Shown: positions 52,816-63,926 of the stretch, piece after piece | How the letters are laid out: each line of letters starts with the position of its first letter | Numbering within the stretch: position 1 is the stretch's first letter | NCBI RefSeq assembly: GCF_001634365.1 | Contig: NZ_CP014579.1 | Coordinates: forward strand, 1,612,001 to 1,676,000 | Origin: Paraburkholderia phytofirmans OLGA172 | GTDB lineage: Bacteria; Pseudomonadota; Gammaproteobacteria; Burkholderiales; Burkholderiaceae | DNA length: 64,000 nucleotides | Reading direction: 5' to 3' | Made by a program: the position numbers and the translations under genes | Notes under the pieces: generated by a model | Database searches by the model: none | What the model was told of the DNA's origin: nothing | Seen by the model: only the letters and a program-made list of their open reading frames with translations

Positions 52816-53271
52816 ATGGTCAACCAGACACAAACCCAAGGTGGCATGCGCCAGGCCCAGGGTGCACGTATTGTCGGCAAAGGCGGCGCGACCGCCGACG
52901 GTCCCGGCCCCGACGTCATGGCGGCAGCCACCCTCGACGGCAACAAGGTGGTCAGCAGCGATGGAGAGGACATCGGCAAGGTTAAGGACATCATGCTTGA
53001 CGTCCGCTCCGGTCGCATTGCGTATGTGGTGCTGTCGAGCGGCGGCTTTCTTGGCATCGGCGACAAGCTGCTGGCGATTCCGTGGAGCGCCCTGACGCTC
53101 GATACGCAACAGAAGTGCTTCGTCCTCGATATGACGGCCGAGCACGTGAAAAACGCACCTGGGTTCGATAAGGACCACTGGCCTGCCATGGCGGACCAGA
53201 CATGGGCCACGTCGGTACACCAGTACTACGGCAGCGAGCCATACTGGGGACGCGATCCGTACCATCGGTGA
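52816..53271 (+). CDS. PRC-barrel domain protein
   Basis: This 151-residue soluble protein has a disordered start (MVNQTQTQGGMRQAQ). A PRC-barrel follows: AATLDGNKVVSSDGEDIGKV, DIMLDVRSGRIAYVVLSSGG, LAIPWSALTLD. A short acidic and aromatic tail (SVHQYYGSEPYWGRDPYHR) ends it. AAGGAGG precedes the ATG. PRC-barrels bind RNA or proteins, and such stand-alone ones often accompany stress-tolerance genes. The exact role is unknown. Confidence 0.85.
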   Translation: MVNQTQTQGGMRQAQGARIVGKGGATADGPGPDVMAAATLDGNKVVSSDGEDIGKVKDIMLDVRSGRIAYVVLSSGGFLGIGDKLLAIPWSALTLDTQQKCFVLDMTAEHVKNAPGFDKDHWPAMADQTWATSVHQYYGSEPYWGRDPYHR

Positions 53272-53360
53272 GCGTTCGGACGCACGCCTTGAAGTGACGC
53301 ATTCGGGCGCGTGCCCCTCAACCGGCCGCGCATGCGTTGTTCGCATGCCGGCCCCAACGG

Positions 53361-54686
53361 ATGTTCATGCACGAAACACTGTGGTTTCTCATCGTCGGCG
53401 CCGTGCTCGTTTTTATGGGCGTGGCGGCGACGACGCTGCGACGGCTGCCTGTTAGCGCCGCCATGTTCTATCTCACCATCGGCTACGCGCTCGGGCCGCC
53501 AGGCATGGACCTGTTGCGCCTCGATATGGTCGCCGATGCACGTCTGCTGCGAATCATCACCGAAGTCGCTCTGCTGGTCTCGCTGTTCGCCATCGGCCTG
53601 CGTTTGCGCCTCGGCGTACTCGAGAAGCTGTGGACCGTGCCGCTGCGTCTCGGCTTCCTCGCCATGCTCGCGACCATTGCGCTGCTCGCGCTGTTCGGCG
53701 TGTACGGATTGCAGCTTGGCTGGGGGCCATCCCTGCTGCTCGCGGCGATGCTGGCGCCAACGGATCCGGTGCTGGCTCACGAGGTCCAGGTCCACAATCC
53801 CGGCGATCACGACCTGCTGCGCTTCGCGCTCTCCGGCGAAGGCGGACTGAACGACGGCATCGCACTTCCCTTCGTCATGCTCGGCCTCGCGTTGTGCGCG
53901 GCGCCCGCCGCTCAGGCCGGCGACGTGCTGACCTTCAGGCTCGCCGGCGGCATGATATGGGGCGTGGTCGGTGCGCTTGCAATCGGCGGCCTGCTCGGCT
54001 GGGTCACGACGCATGCGGTCGCCTGGTTGCGTACGCGTCATGCGCAGGCGCTCGGTCTCGAGGGTTTCTTTGCGTTAGGGCTGATCGAGCTCTCATTCGG
54101 CGCCGCGCAACTCGTGCATACGTATGGCTTTCTGGCGGTGTTCGCCGCGGGCGTCGCGATGCGCCGCGTCGAACATCGTGCGAGCGGCGGCGCTTCACCG
54201 CGCCAGGCGATCGGCACGGTCGATTCCGAAGACGTCGAAGCGACTGCGGCGAACCCGAGCAAAGCGCACGCGTATATGACGGAGTCGGTACTCGGCTTCA
54301 CAATCGAGCTCGAACGCATCGCCGAGGTCGCGGTGATGGCGATGGTCGGCAATGTGCTCGCCACGCTGCAAGCGCCGCTGTTCACCTGGCAGACGGTTGC
54401 GCTCACGGTTGCGCTGTTCGCCTTCGTCCGGCCGGTGTCGGTGGAGTTGTCTCTGCTGGGGTCTAACGCGACGCATACGCAGCGGCGTTTGATGAGCTGG
54501 TTCGGCATCCGTGGTATCGGTTCGTTTTACTACCTGGCGTACGCACTAGAACAGGGCCCGGCGTCCGACGTCGCGCCACTGGCGCCGCTCGCGCTGGCGG
54601 TCGTCGCGGCTTCGGTCGTGATTCATGGCGTCTCGGCTACGCCTCTGATGAACTGGTATCACAGGGTGCGCCGCAGCGAAAAGTAG
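53361..54686 (+). CDS. Na+/H+ antiporter (CPA1/NhaP type)
   Basis: This ~441-residue inner-membrane protein has about twelve helices, including the ion-binding motif APTDPVLAHEVQ, GEGGLNDGIALPFVML, and RGIGSFYYLAYAL near the end. It is a cation:proton antiporter of the CPA1 family that would regulate pH and Na+/K+. ATGs at 53361 and 53367 are both possible; the ribosome site is poor. It follows the PRC-barrel gene by 89 bp on the same strand. Confidence 0.87.
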   Translation: MFMHETLWFLIVGAVLVFMGVAATTLRRLPVSAAMFYLTIGYALGPPGMDLLRLDMVADARLLRIITEVALLVSLFAIGLRLRLGVLEKLWTVPLRLGFLAMLATIALLALFGVYGLQLGWGPSLLLAAMLAPTDPVLAHEVQVHNPGDHDLLRFALSGEGGLNDGIALPFVMLGLALCAAPAAQAGDVLTFRLAGGMIWGVVGALAIGGLLGWVTTHAVAWLRTRHAQALGLEGFFALGLIELSFGAAQLVHTYGFLAVFAAGVAMRRVEHRASGGASPRQAIGTVDSEDVEATAANPSKAHAYMTESVLGFTIELERIAEVAVMAMVGNVLATLQAPLFTWQTVALTVALFAFVRPVSVELSLLGSNATHTQRRLMSWFGIRGIGSFYYLAYALEQGPASDVAPLAPLALAVVAASVVIHGVSATPLMNWYHRVRRSEK

Positions 54687-54795
54687 CGATGCCCGCAGTC
54701 GACCTCGCTAGAATACGAGTCCTTCATGCTATTGGTCCCGGGCGTCGGTTCGCCATGGGACAAGGCCCCGCTGGCGAGGCAACCTCCGACACGCG

Positions 54796-55845
54796 TCATA
54801 GCGGATGACGCGCCTCCTCGAGCTGCTTGCGGCGCGCCTCGCCCTGGCGTTCCAGCATCCAGCCTGGGTACTCGGCCGGCAGCATGCTGACCTGATCGAG
54901 CTTCGCAAGCTCGTCGGCGGCCAACGTGACGCCAGTGGCGGCGATGTTGTCATCGAGTTGCTCGATTTTCTTCGCCCCAACGATCACCGAGGTGACCACG
55001 CGCTGATGCAGCAGCCACGCGAGCGCGATCTGCGCCACCGACACCTTCTTCACCTCCGCGATACCACGCATCACGTCGATGCAGTCATAAGCGCGCTCGC
55101 GATTGACCGGCGGAAAATCGAACGTCGTGCGACGGCTACCGGCTTCGCCCTGGTGTTCGCGCCCATATTTGCCGCTCAGCAAGCCGCCCGCGAGCGGACT
55201 CCACACCATCAGTCCAAGACCTTCGCTGCGCAGCATCGGCACGAGTTCGCGTTCGAGGTCGCGGCCCGCCAGCGTGTAATACGCCTGTAGCGTTTCAAAG
55301 CGCGCGAGGCCGAGGCGTTCCGAAATGCCCAGCGCCTTCACGATCTGCCACGCGGCCCAGTTCGACACGCCGACATAGCGCACATGGCCATGCTGAACCA
55401 GCGTATCGAGCGCGCGCACGGTTTCTTCGATCGGCGTGGCCGGATCGAAACCGTGGATCTGATACAGGTCGACGTGATCGAGTTGCAGGCGCTTCAGGCT
55501 AGCCTTGACACCGTCGATAATGTGATAGCGCGAGGCGCCGCGTGCGTTCGGGAATTCTGCCGTCGGGCCGAATACTTTGGTTGCGACCACAACTTTGTCG
55601 CGCGGCACTTTAAGGTTCTTCAGCGCCTGGCCCGTGATCTGTTCGGACAGGCCCTCCGCGTAGACGTCGGCCGTGTCGATGAAATTGATGCCCGCGTCGA
55701 GCGCCCGGCCGACCAGCCGCTCCGCGTCCCCCTGCTGCAGATCGCCGATCTGCTTCCATATGCCTTCGCCACCGCCGAAGGTCATCGTGCCCAGGCATAG
55801 CTCCGAAACAAACACACCGGTACGGCCTAACTGGTTGTATCGCAT
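54796..55845 (-). CDS. Aldo/keto reductase
   Basis: This 349-residue NADPH-dependent TIM-barrel reductase has the catalytic set: DTADVYAEG (Asp, Tyr), VVATKVFG (Lys) and LYQIHGFDPATP (His). The C-terminal cofactor block is VVTSVIVGAKKIEQL. The protein starts MRYNQLGRTGVFVSELCLGT, typical of the YajO/Tas-like group. The ATG at 55845 has GGAG upstream; a longer open frame has no family similarity. It lies divergent from lhr. The substrate is not predictable. Confidence 0.92.
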   Translation of the reverse strand: MRYNQLGRTGVFVSELCLGTMTFGGGEGIWKQIGDLQQGDAERLVGRALDAGINFIDTADVYAEGLSEQITGQALKNLKVPRDKVVVATKVFGPTAEFPNARGASRYHIIDGVKASLKRLQLDHVDLYQIHGFDPATPIEETVRALDTLVQHGHVRYVGVSNWAAWQIVKALGISERLGLARFETLQAYYTLAGRDLERELVPMLRSEGLGLMVWSPLAGGLLSGKYGREHQGEAGSRRTTFDFPPVNRERAYDCIDVMRGIAEVKKVSVAQIALAWLLHQRVVTSVIVGAKKIEQLDDNIAATGVTLAADELAKLDQVSMLPAEYPGWMLERQGEARRKQLEEARHPL

Positions 55846-56139
55846 CGTCGAGACTCCGTCATGGATTCGTGGATGAGTGAGCCATATAGAGTACTGCACC
55901 TGGCAAGTTTCGGCAGGAGCCGGCGTGGGTTCTGAGCGGCCACCCGGCGAACGCATGTTTTTTTCAGCCCTTATGGTTCGCACGGCAACTGTGGCCGCAA
56001 ACTCCGCTCGAAAAAACGCCTTGGTCCTCTGCAAGCGAGGCGCCATACGGGTTTCCGGCAAGCGTCGGCAAAGCCGGTAAAAACCTGCCAGACTGATCGG
56101 TGATCGTCGTAACAGGCCGGCGCTTGCCGCCCTCTGGAT

Positions 56140-59100
56140 ATGCCACGCCGCGCCCCCATCTGTGCCAACATGAATTCGGCCTCGACATCCGCCACCGCCT
56201 TAGGCGCGCGCTCTGATTCTTCGGGCTTTGACCCGGTATTGCAAGCGGGTCCAGATGCCGCTTCGGATCACGCTTCTAACCCCATTCCTAACCCCGCTTC
56301 TAACCCTCTACCGGCTAGCGCGCTGGAAGACTTCCATCCGGCGGTCGCCGGCTGGTTCCTGAAGACCTTCCCTGCCCCCACCGACGCCCAGGCTGCCGCC
56401 TGGCCGCAGATTCGCCGTGGGCGCTCAACCCTGGTCGCCGCGCCCACCGGTTCGGGCAAAACCCTCACCGCCTTCCTGTCCGCGCTCGACGAACTGGTCC
56501 ACCAAGGCCTTGCCAACGGCGGCGTCCTGCCCGACGAAACCCTGGTGGTCTACGTCTCGCCACTGAAAGCACTCTCCAACGACATCCGCCTCAATCTGGA
56601 AGTGCCGTTGCAAGGCATCGCCGCGGAACTCGACGCGCGCGGCCTGCCGCCGCTCGGCATCCGCACCGCAGTGCGCACCGGCGACACCACGCAGCAGGAG
56701 CGCAACGCGCTGAAAAAACGCGCGCCGCATATTCTCGTGACCACGCCGGAATCGCTGTACGTCCTGCTCGGCTCGGATTCCGGCCGCCGCATGCTGTCGA
56801 CGGTGCGCACGGTGATCGTCGACGAAATACATGCGCTCGCCGGCAGCAAGCGCGGCAGTCACCTGGCGCTCAGCCTCGAACGGCTCGACGCGCTGTGTCA
56901 GCGGCGCTTGCCGCGGATCGGCCTGTCGGCGACGCAAAAGCCGGTCAGCGCTGTAGCGCGCTTTCTGGTGGGCGGCGCGAGCATCGAAAGCGGTATTCCC
57001 GCAGACTGCGCGATCGTCGACGTGGGGCACATCCGCGAGCGCGATCTCGCGTTGGAGATTCCGCCCGTGCCGCTCGAAGCGGTCATGTCCAACGAAGTGT
57101 GGGAGCGCGTCTACGACCGGCTCGCCGAACTGGTGGCGATGCATCGCACCACACTGATCTTCGTCAACACGCGCCGCATGGCCGAACGCGCTGCGCGCCA
57201 TCTGACCGAGCGTCTGGGCAAGGACGTGGTCGCCGCGCATCACGGCAGCCTCGCCAAAGAGCATCGTTTCGACGCCGAGCAGCGCCTGAAACGCGGCGAG
57301 TTGCGGGTGCTGATCGCCACCGCCTCGCTGGAACTGGGCATCGATATCGGCGACGTCGATCTGGTCTGCCAGATGGGTTCGCCGCGCGCGATTGCGCCAT
57401 TTTTGCAACGCGTAGGGCGCTCGGGCCACCATGTCGGCGGCATGCCCAAGGGCCGGCTTTTTCCGGCCTCGCGCGACGATCTGATCGAATGCGCGGCGCT
57501 GCTCGACTGTGTGCGGCGTGGCGAACTCGACGCGTTACGGATTCCGCGCGCACCGCTCGACGTGCTCGCCCAACAGATCGTGGCCGAAGTATCGAGCGCC
57601 GAATGGGGCGAAGACGCATTGTTCGAGATGATGCGGCGCGCAGCCCCCTACGCCGGCCTCGAACGCGAGCAATACGACGCCGTGCTGCGCATGCTGGCCG
57701 TTGGCTATACGAGCCGCAACGGCCCGCGCGGCGCCTATATTCATCGCGACGTGGTGAGCGGCACCTTGCGTGGCCGGCGCGGTGGCAAACTGGTCGCCGT
57801 GACGTCAGGTGGCACGATTCCCGAGAACGCCGACTATGCGGTGGTGCTTGAACCGCAGGCGATCAATATCGGCACCGTCAACGAAGATTTCGCCGTCGAG
57901 AGTCTGGCCGGCGATGTGTTTCAACTCGGCAATGCGTCATATCGGATTTTGCGGATCGAGAGCGGCCGTGTGCGGGTCGAGGACGCGCAGGGGCAACCGC
58001 CGAATATTCCGTTCTGGCTCGGCGAGGCGCCGGGGCGCAGCGATGAACTGTCGTTCGGCGTCGCGCGCTTGCGTGAGCAGATTGGGCACCTGCTCGATGG
58101 GAAGGAGGCCGATGCCGACGTCATGACCGCGCGCCTCCAACGCGCAACCGACTGGCTGATCGACACCCTCGATCTCGACGAAGCCGCCGCCCGCCAGATC
58201 GTCGACTATCTCGCCCGCGCACGCGCCGTGCTCAGCGTGCTGCCTACGCAAAACACGCTCGTGATGGAGCGCTTCTTCGACGAATCGGGCGGCACGCAAC
58301 TCGTGATCCATGCGCCGTTCGGCAGCCGCGTGAACCGCGCGTGGGGCCTCGCGTTGCGCAAGCGTTTTTGCCGGACCTTCAACTTCGAACTGCAAGCCGC
58401 CGCCACCGAAGACGCAATCGTGCTCTCGCTGACTGGCAGCCATTCGGTCGTACTCGATGAAGTGTGGCACTACCTGCATTCGAACAGCGCCGAGCATCTG
58501 CTGATCCAGGCGCTGCTCGACGCGCCGCTCTTCGGCGTGCGCTGGCGCTGGAACGCGACCGTCGCGCTCGGCCTGCCGCGTTACACCGGCGGGCGCAAGA
58601 CCCCGCCGCAATTGCAGCGCATGCGTAGCGAAGATCTGCTGGCGAGCGTGTTTCCCGAGCAGGCTGCGTGTCTGGAGAACATCGTCGGCGAGCGCGAACT
58701 GCCGCATCATCCGTTAGTGGACCAAACCGTCGACGACTGCCTGCACGAAGCGATGGACAGCGCAAGCTGGGTGGCTTTACTGCGCCGCATCGAACAGGGC
58801 GACGTGCAGCTGATCGCCCGCGATTTGCCGGCGCCCTCGCCGCTTGCCGCCGAAATCCTCAACGCCAGGCCGTACGCCTATCTCGACGACGCACCGATCG
58901 AAGAGCGCCGCACGCAAGCCGTGCTGAATCGCCGCTGGACCGATCCGTCGAGCGCCGACGACCTCGGCGCGCTCGACGCCGATGCGATCGACAGCGTGCG
59001 CGACGAAGCATGGCCGCAGGCGCGCACCGTCGACGAGATGCACGAAGCGCTGACCGGCCTCGCCTGCATCACCGATGCCGAAGCGCGCAACGATGAAGGT

Positions 59101-60681
59101 TGGCCGGCATGGCTCGCGTCGCTCGCCGAATCAGGCCGCGCGACCCGCCTGCGGATCTCTGCCGGCGACGCGCTGTGGCTGCCCGCCGAGCGCCTGACCT
59201 GTTTCCAGGCCCTCTATCCGGACGCCCCGTTTGAACCACCGCTCACCGCGCCGAAGGGCTGCGCCGACACATGGAGCGCCGACGACGCCCTGCTCGACGT
59301 GCTGCGCGCCCGGCTGACCGGCTTCGGCCCGCTGCCGGTGCGCGCGATTGCAGAGGCACTGAGCTTGCCCGTGGCATCCATTGAACAAACGTTGATGCGT
59401 CTCGAAGCGGAAGGCTACGTGATGCGCGGCCGCTTCTCGCCGGGCGCCACCGAAGAAGAATGGTGCGAGCGTCATTTGCTTGCGCGGATCCACCGCTACA
59501 CAGTGAAACGCTTGCGACGCGAGATCGAGCCGGTGGAGCGGCATGACTTCATGCGCTTTCTATTCGAGTGGCAGCATTTGACGCCGGACACACGCAGCGA
59601 GGGACGCGACGCACTGGCCGCCGTGCTCGACCAGCTGGAGGGTTTTCAGGCCGCGGCGGGCGCATGGGAAGAAGACATTTTGCCGGCACGCGTAAAGGCG
59701 TACGCGAACATTTCGCTAGACGAACTATGCCGTACCGGCAAGATCGTCTGGACCCGTCTGACCGAGCGCTCCCGCAGCGCTGCGGGACCGGTGCGCAGCA
59801 CGCCGATCGTGCTGTTGCCCCGCGCTCAGGTGCGCGTATGGAGCGCGCTGATCGACCCGTCGAGACAAGCGGAGCTATCGGCTCGCGCGCAGAGCGTCCA
59901 TGACACGTTATCGCAACATGGCGCGATGTTCTTCGACGAATTGCGGACCGAAGCAGGCGGATTGCGCATGGAACTGGAGAACGCGCTGGGCGAGCTGGTT
60001 GCAGCCGGCCTCGTGAATTCCGACAGTTTCGCCGGCTTGCGGGCGTTGTTGAAACCCGTCGCCAAACGCAGTGCTTATCGTGCTAACGCGAGCAGCCGGC
60101 GTGTCCGGCCGAGCGCATTGATCGGAGGAATGGACGACGCGGGGCGCTGGGCCTTGGTCAACCGGCGGCCCGTTGCGGGCGCAGCGGAAACCTCGCCGGC
60201 GCGCCGTCAGCAGTTCGCCCCCGACGTACTCGAACATGTCGCGATGACTTTGCTGCGCCGTTATGGCGTGGTGTTCTGGCGTTTGCTCGAACGCGAGGCC
60301 GAATGGTTGCCGCCGTGGCGAGATCTGTTGCGCGTGTTTCAGCGGCTCGAAGCGCGCGGCATGGTTCGCGGCGGGCGATTTGTGAACGGCCTCGCCGGGG
60401 AACAATTTGCGTTACCGGAAGCAATTCCGTTATTGCGGGAGGTTCGCCGGCATGCGAACGATAGTGCTTTTGTGTGTGTCGCCGGGACCGATCCTTTGAA
60501 TCTTGCCGGCACGTTGCTGGTCGGCGAACGGGTGCCTGCGGTTGCGGGGAATCGGGTTTTGTATTGCGATGGTGTGGTTGTCGCGACACTTGTAGCAGGG
60601 GCTTTCTGGTTCGCCGCCCCCGTGGAAGCGATTCCCGCGGAGCGTGAGCGCGCCCGGAGCATGCTGACCAGGCGGTTCTGA
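56140..60681 (+). CDS. lhr: Lhr-type superfamily 2 DNA helicase, full length
   Basis: This 1513-residue protein has a core with Walker A APTGSGKT (101-108), motif II DEIH ([17 protein letters not shown]), motif III LSATQKP, and motif [15 protein letters not shown] long C-terminal extension (Lhr-C) follows, as in E. coli Lhr, not the short Lhr-core. Lhr translocates 3'-5' on single-stranded DNA and acts in repair. The first ~60 residues are low-complexity, with a short repeat of SNP/NPAS. The ATG at 56140 is taken; an ATG at 56170 is possible and neither has a good ribosome site. Confidence 0.92.
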   Translation: MPRRAPICANMNSASTSATALGARSDSSGFDPVLQAGPDAASDHASNPIPNPASNPLPASALEDFHPAVAGWFLKTFPAPTDAQAAAWPQIRRGRSTLVAAPTGSGKTLTAFLSALDELVHQGLANGGVLPDETLVVYVSPLKALSNDIRLNLEVPLQGIAAELDARGLPPLGIRTAVRTGDTTQQERNALKKRAPHILVTTPESLYVLLGSDSGRRMLSTVRTVIVDEIHALAGSKRGSHLALSLERLDALCQRRLPRIGLSATQKPVSAVARFLVGGASIESGIPADCAIVDVGHIRERDLALEIPPVPLEAVMSNEVWERVYDRLAELVAMHRTTLIFVNTRRMAERAARHLTERLGKDVVAAHHGSLAKEHRFDAEQRLKRGELRVLIATASLELGIDIGDVDLVCQMGSPRAIAPFLQRVGRSGHHVGGMPKGRLFPASRDDLIECAALLDCVRRGELDALRIPRAPLDVLAQQIVAEVSSAEWGEDALFEMMRRAAPYAGLEREQYDAVLRMLAVGYTSRNGPRGAYIHRDVVSGTLRGRRGGKLVAVTSGGTIPENADYAVVLEPQAINIGTVNEDFAVESLAGDVFQLGNASYRILRIESGRVRVEDAQGQPPNIPFWLGEAPGRSDELSFGVARLREQIGHLLDGKEADADVMTARLQRATDWLIDTLDLDEAAARQIVDYLARARAVLSVLPTQNTLVMERFFDESGGTQLVIHAPFGSRVNRAWGLALRKRFCRTFNFELQAAATEDAIVLSLTGSHSVVLDEVWHYLHSNSAEHLLIQALLDAPLFGVRWRWNATVALGLPRYTGGRKTPPQLQRMRSEDLLASVFPEQAACLENIVGERELPHHPLVDQTVDDCLHEAMDSASWVALLRRIEQGDVQLIARDLPAPSPLAAEILNARPYAYLDDAPIEERRTQAVLNRRWTDPSSADDLGALDADAIDSVRDEAWPQARTVDEMHEALTGLACITDAEARNDEGWPAWLASLAESGRATRLRISAGDALWLPAERLTCFQALYPDAPFEPPLTAPKGCADTWSADDALLDVLRARLTGFGPLPVRAIAEALSLPVASIEQTLMRLEAEGYVMRGRFSPGATEEEWCERHLLARIHRYTVKRLRREIEPVERHDFMRFLFEWQHLTPDTRSEGRDALAAVLDQLEGFQAAAGAWEEDILPARVKAYANISLDELCRTGKIVWTRLTERSRSAAGPVRSTPIVLLPRAQVRVWSALIDPSRQAELSARAQSVHDTLSQHGAMFFDELRTEAGGLRMELENALGELVAAGLVNSDSFAGLRALLKPVAKRSAYRANASSRRVRPSALIGGMDDAGRWALVNRRPVAGAAETSPARRQQFAPDVLEHVAMTLLRRYGVVFWRLLEREAEWLPPWRDLLRVFQRLEARGMVRGGRFVNGLAGEQFALPEAIPLLREVRRHANDSAFVCVAGTDPLNLAGTLLVGERVPAVAGNRVLYCDGVVVATLVAGAFWFAAPVEAIPAERERARSMLTRRF

Positions 60682-60890
60682 GGCAATTTTGAGGCGTTTT
60701 CGACGCTCCGCGCCGGCGCGCGCCCGAAACAAACGCCTAAAGCCGAAGACCATCGTGACCGTTAATGTTTATGGGCCCGAACGTCAGCCGCTTCGCTACA
60801 ATGAGGCCAGTCTTTAAGTATGATGAAGACTGTTTGCCGCCAACCTGCCTTTACGGTGGGGCCTATCGGCACACATCGCCCGGGGATCTC

Positions 60891-62894
60891 ATGAACGACG
60901 ACCAACACGACCAGGTGCTTTATGCCCAGTTCGGCACAAGCAGCCCTTGCTGGCGTCTGTCGAACGACAGCAACGCATTGGAACTCACGCCTGTCACCGG
61001 CGACGTGCCGGCCAATGTCGCCATTCCGCTGAATCCCCAGCAGGCCTCGCAAATCCGTTGCCTCACCGGCATCACCTCGCACCTCGTCCTCGACGTGCGG
61101 CTGTTCGGCGAACCGCTGCGCCTGCACCTCGTCGGCAAAAAACTTGCCAGCAATGCGTGGGCCGGCACCGCCTCGGCCTATGACGACACGGAATCCGTCG
61201 CGCGCGACCTGGTCCACGGTCTCTCTTTCGCCGAACAGGTCGTCTCCGAAGTCAATTCGGTCGTAGTCATCGTCGACAGGCATGGTCGTATACAACGCTT
61301 CAACCGTCTCGCCGAGGAACTCACCGGCGTCAAGGAAGAAGACATCGTCGGCCGCAATGTGTGGGCGCTGTTCATGACCACCGAATCCGGTGCGGCATCG
61401 AGCCAGAACATCACCGGTTTCTTCAATCGCGGCGTCTCGTACGAAGTCGAGCGGCGCGTGAAAACCCTCCACGGCGAACGGCTCTTTCTGTTCCGCAACA
61501 AATTTGTCCACAGCGGCAGCGGCGTCGAAGAACAGTTTCTGATCTGCTCGGGCACCGACATCACCGAAGAGCGGCTCGCGCAGGAACGGCTCACTGAACT
61601 GGCGAACACCGATTCGCTCACCGGCCTCGCCAATCGCAACGCGATCAAGGACAAGATCAGTACCGCGATCGAAGAAGCCGACCCAGGCGAATCGGTCGGC
61701 GTGCTGTTCCTCGATCTCGACAACTTCAAGAAGGTCAACGACCACTACGGCCACGTCTTCGGCGACCGGCTGATCCGCGACGTGTCGGCGGCCATCAGCA
61801 CCTGCCTGAACGAAGGCGATGCGCTCGCGCGCCTCGGCGGCGACGAGTTCATCGTGCTCGCCGCCAAAGGCACCGCCCACGATCTCGAAGCCACCGCGCA
61901 GCGCATTCTCGAACGCCTGCGCACGCCGTTCAGCCTGGGGCTCGTCGAGGTCTACACCGGCTGCTCGATCGGGATCGCGCGGTATCCGGAACACGGCGAC
62001 GGCCTCGAATCGCTGATCCGTTCCGCGGACACGGCGATGTACGTTGCCAAAGATGAAGGCAAGCGCACCTATCGCGTGTTCTCGCCCGACATGGACCGCA
62101 AGGTCGCCGAGTACATGTGGCTCGACACCAATCTGCGGCGCGGCCTCGAAGAGGGCCAGCTGACGCTGCACTATCAACCCAAGCTCGTGCTCGCCACCGG
62201 CGCGGTGCAGGGCGTGGAGGCGCTGGTACGCTGGAACTCGCCGGAGCGCGGGCAGATCATGCCGGCCGAGTTCATCCGCTATGCGGAAGAATCCGGGCTA
62301 ATCGGCGTGCTCGGCCGCTGGGTCATGGAAACAGCGGCTAAACAGGCCGCCAAATGGAAGGCGGACGGCTACGACCTGCGCGTCGCGATCAACGTGTCGG
62401 CACGGCAGCTGGTCGATACAGCCGTGGTGCGGCATTTCAGCGAAGCGCTGCAGCGCGCGAATCTCGATCCCTGCCTGATCGACCTGGAGCTCACGGAGAG
62501 CTGCCTGATCGAGGACGAAGCGGCTGCGATCGATCTGATCAAGCAGTTCCGCCAGCTCGGCGCTCAGGTTCATCTGGACGACTTCGGCACCGGCTACTCG
62601 TCGCTCTCGCAGTTGGGCCGCATTCCGCTCGACGTCATCAAACTCGACCGCAGTTTCGTCCGCTCGATCAACGTCGACACCAAAGCGCAAGCGCTGGTGC
62701 GCTCGATGGTGGTGGTCGCCCAGGAACTGAATTTCAAGGTGGTCGCCGAAGGGATCGAAACCGAATCGGAAGAGATGTTCATGAAGGGGCTGGGCGTCGA
62801 CTACGTGCAGGGCTTCCTGTATGGCCAGGCCATGCCGGCCGCGGAATTCGAACGCTGGCTGCAGGATCGACAGAAGCTCAGACTGATTGCCTGA
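60891..62894 (+). CDS. rpfR: RpfR: PAS-GGDEF-EAL c-di-GMP enzyme and fatty-acid signal receptor
   Basis: This 667-residue protein begins MNDDQHDQVLYAQFGTSS, matching the N-terminal RpfF-interaction region of RpfR. A PAS domain follows (VSEVNSVVVIVDRHGRIQRF) that binds cis-2-unsaturated fatty acids in characterised RpfR. It then has a GGDEF domain (motif at 316-320) and an EAL domain (EAL at 443-445), both with intact signature residues. Signal binding stimulates c-di-GMP breakdown in the characterised orthologue. The start at 60891 has GGGGA upstream; upstream codons look non-coding. It is convergent with rpfF, the signal synthase. Confidence 0.92.
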   Translation: MNDDQHDQVLYAQFGTSSPCWRLSNDSNALELTPVTGDVPANVAIPLNPQQASQIRCLTGITSHLVLDVRLFGEPLRLHLVGKKLASNAWAGTASAYDDTESVARDLVHGLSFAEQVVSEVNSVVVIVDRHGRIQRFNRLAEELTGVKEEDIVGRNVWALFMTTESGAASSQNITGFFNRGVSYEVERRVKTLHGERLFLFRNKFVHSGSGVEEQFLICSGTDITEERLAQERLTELANTDSLTGLANRNAIKDKISTAIEEADPGESVGVLFLDLDNFKKVNDHYGHVFGDRLIRDVSAAISTCLNEGDALARLGGDEFIVLAAKGTAHDLEATAQRILERLRTPFSLGLVEVYTGCSIGIARYPEHGDGLESLIRSADTAMYVAKDEGKRTYRVFSPDMDRKVAEYMWLDTNLRRGLEEGQLTLHYQPKLVLATGAVQGVEALVRWNSPERGQIMPAEFIRYAEESGLIGVLGRWVMETAAKQAAKWKADGYDLRVAINVSARQLVDTAVVRHFSEALQRANLDPCLIDLELTESCLIEDEAAAIDLIKQFRQLGAQVHLDDFGTGYSSLSQLGRIPLDVIKLDRSFVRSINVDTKAQALVRSMVVVAQELNFKVVAEGIETESEEMFMKGLGVDYVQGFLYGQAMPAAEFERWLQDRQKLRLIA

Positions 62895-62924
62895 GCTTGC
62901 GCGCGCCCCCGAAGACGAAAGAAA

Positions 62925-63001
62925 TCCCCTTGGGGGGCGGCCCGAAGGAAGTCCCCCACCCCGAAGGAAGTCCCCTTGGGGGATTGGGGGATTGGGGGCC
63001 G
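62925..63001. repeat. G-run/direct-repeat stretch between rpfR and rpfF
   Basis: It contains two copies of CCCGAAGGAAGTCCCC (starting 62941 and 62960) and three GGGGG runs spaced by ATT (62978-62982, 62986-62990, 62994-62998). A further six-G run lies at 62932-62937. It may fold into hairpins and act as a terminator between the convergent genes. Confidence 0.75.
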
Positions 63002-63038
63002 CCCGCTGCGGCTCGACGCCGTCAAGACCCAGATTGGT

Positions 63039-63926
63039 TCAGGCGAAATTGGCCGCGCTGGAGGCGGTCTGGCGCAGGTTCGAAGTACGGCGGTTTTGCA
63101 GCATCACCAGCCGCTCCATGAAGGCGAGGTCCTTCTCCTCGATCGTGAACGCTGCGTCCACCCAGTCCTCGGTAATCTCCATCAGCTCGGCGCGCGAGAG
63201 TTGCAGCACGCGCTGACGCGCCCGCAGCATCGCGCGGATGCCGTTCATCTTCGGCCTGAGCGTGTCGATAAAAGTACGCGTCGCCATATAGGCGTCGCCT
63301 GGCTCGAACAACTGGTCGACCAGCCCCCTGCCGAAGTGCCATTCGGCCGTATGCGATTCGCCCATGCCGATCAACTCCTCGGCCAGACGCATGCCCGCCT
63401 TGCGCGCGACCAGCGAATAGCCGCCCATGCCCGGGAACAGATTGAACGCGATCTCCGGAAAGCCCATGCGCGCATCGTTTTGCGCCAGCAGGAAATGGTG
63501 CGCCAGTGCCGCCTCAAAGCCCCCTCCAAGCGCCGTACCCTCAACCATCGCGATCGAAATCGCCCCCGTATCGAAGCCGCGTGCCGCCGCGTGCACGCAA
63601 TCGACGCAGGCTCGCGCATACGCCATCAACGCCTGACGCTTGCCCGAGCGGATCGAGTCAGCAAAAAAATCGAGGTCGCCCCCGACGTTGAACATGCTCG
63701 GAATCAACGAGCCTGTCACCCAGAAGTCGATCGGCAAGCCGGACTCTCGTGCTGCCTGCGCGAGACCCAGAATGTCATGCACCAGATCCAGATTGAAACA
63801 GGGCCGCGGCTGCGCCCGCAGCATCATCCACATGATATTGCGGCCTTCTTCGTAGTAAGCGGAGACTTGCGACAAATTGCCGGCCTCGAGGAACGGGCGG
63901 CAGGCGTGGTGATTATGTAGATTCAT
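63039..63926 (-). CDS. rpfF: RpfF: cis-2-unsaturated fatty acid (DSF-family) signal synthase
   Basis: This 295-residue crotonase-fold enzyme makes diffusible signal factor fatty acids from acyl-ACP. Glu138 (GTALGGGFEAALAHH) and Glu158 (GFPEIAFNLFPGMGG) sit 20 residues apart, as the two catalytic glutamates do in Xanthomonas RpfF (141/161). The start MNLHNHHACRPFLEAGN has AAAGGA upstream; the in-frame codons before it look non-coding. rpfR, its receptor partner, lies convergently next door, so signal production and sensing are linked. The window edge leaves only 74 bp of its promoter region. Confidence 0.93.
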   Translation of the reverse strand: MNLHNHHACRPFLEAGNLSQVSAYYEEGRNIMWMMLRAQPRPCFNLDLVHDILGLAQAARESGLPIDFWVTGSLIPSMFNVGGDLDFFADSIRSGKRQALMAYARACVDCVHAAARGFDTGAISIAMVEGTALGGGFEAALAHHFLLAQNDARMGFPEIAFNLFPGMGGYSLVARKAGMRLAEELIGMGESHTAEWHFGRGLVDQLFEPGDAYMATRTFIDTLRPKMNGIRAMLRARQRVLQLSRAELMEITEDWVDAAFTIEEKDLAFMERLVMLQNRRTSNLRQTASSAANFA

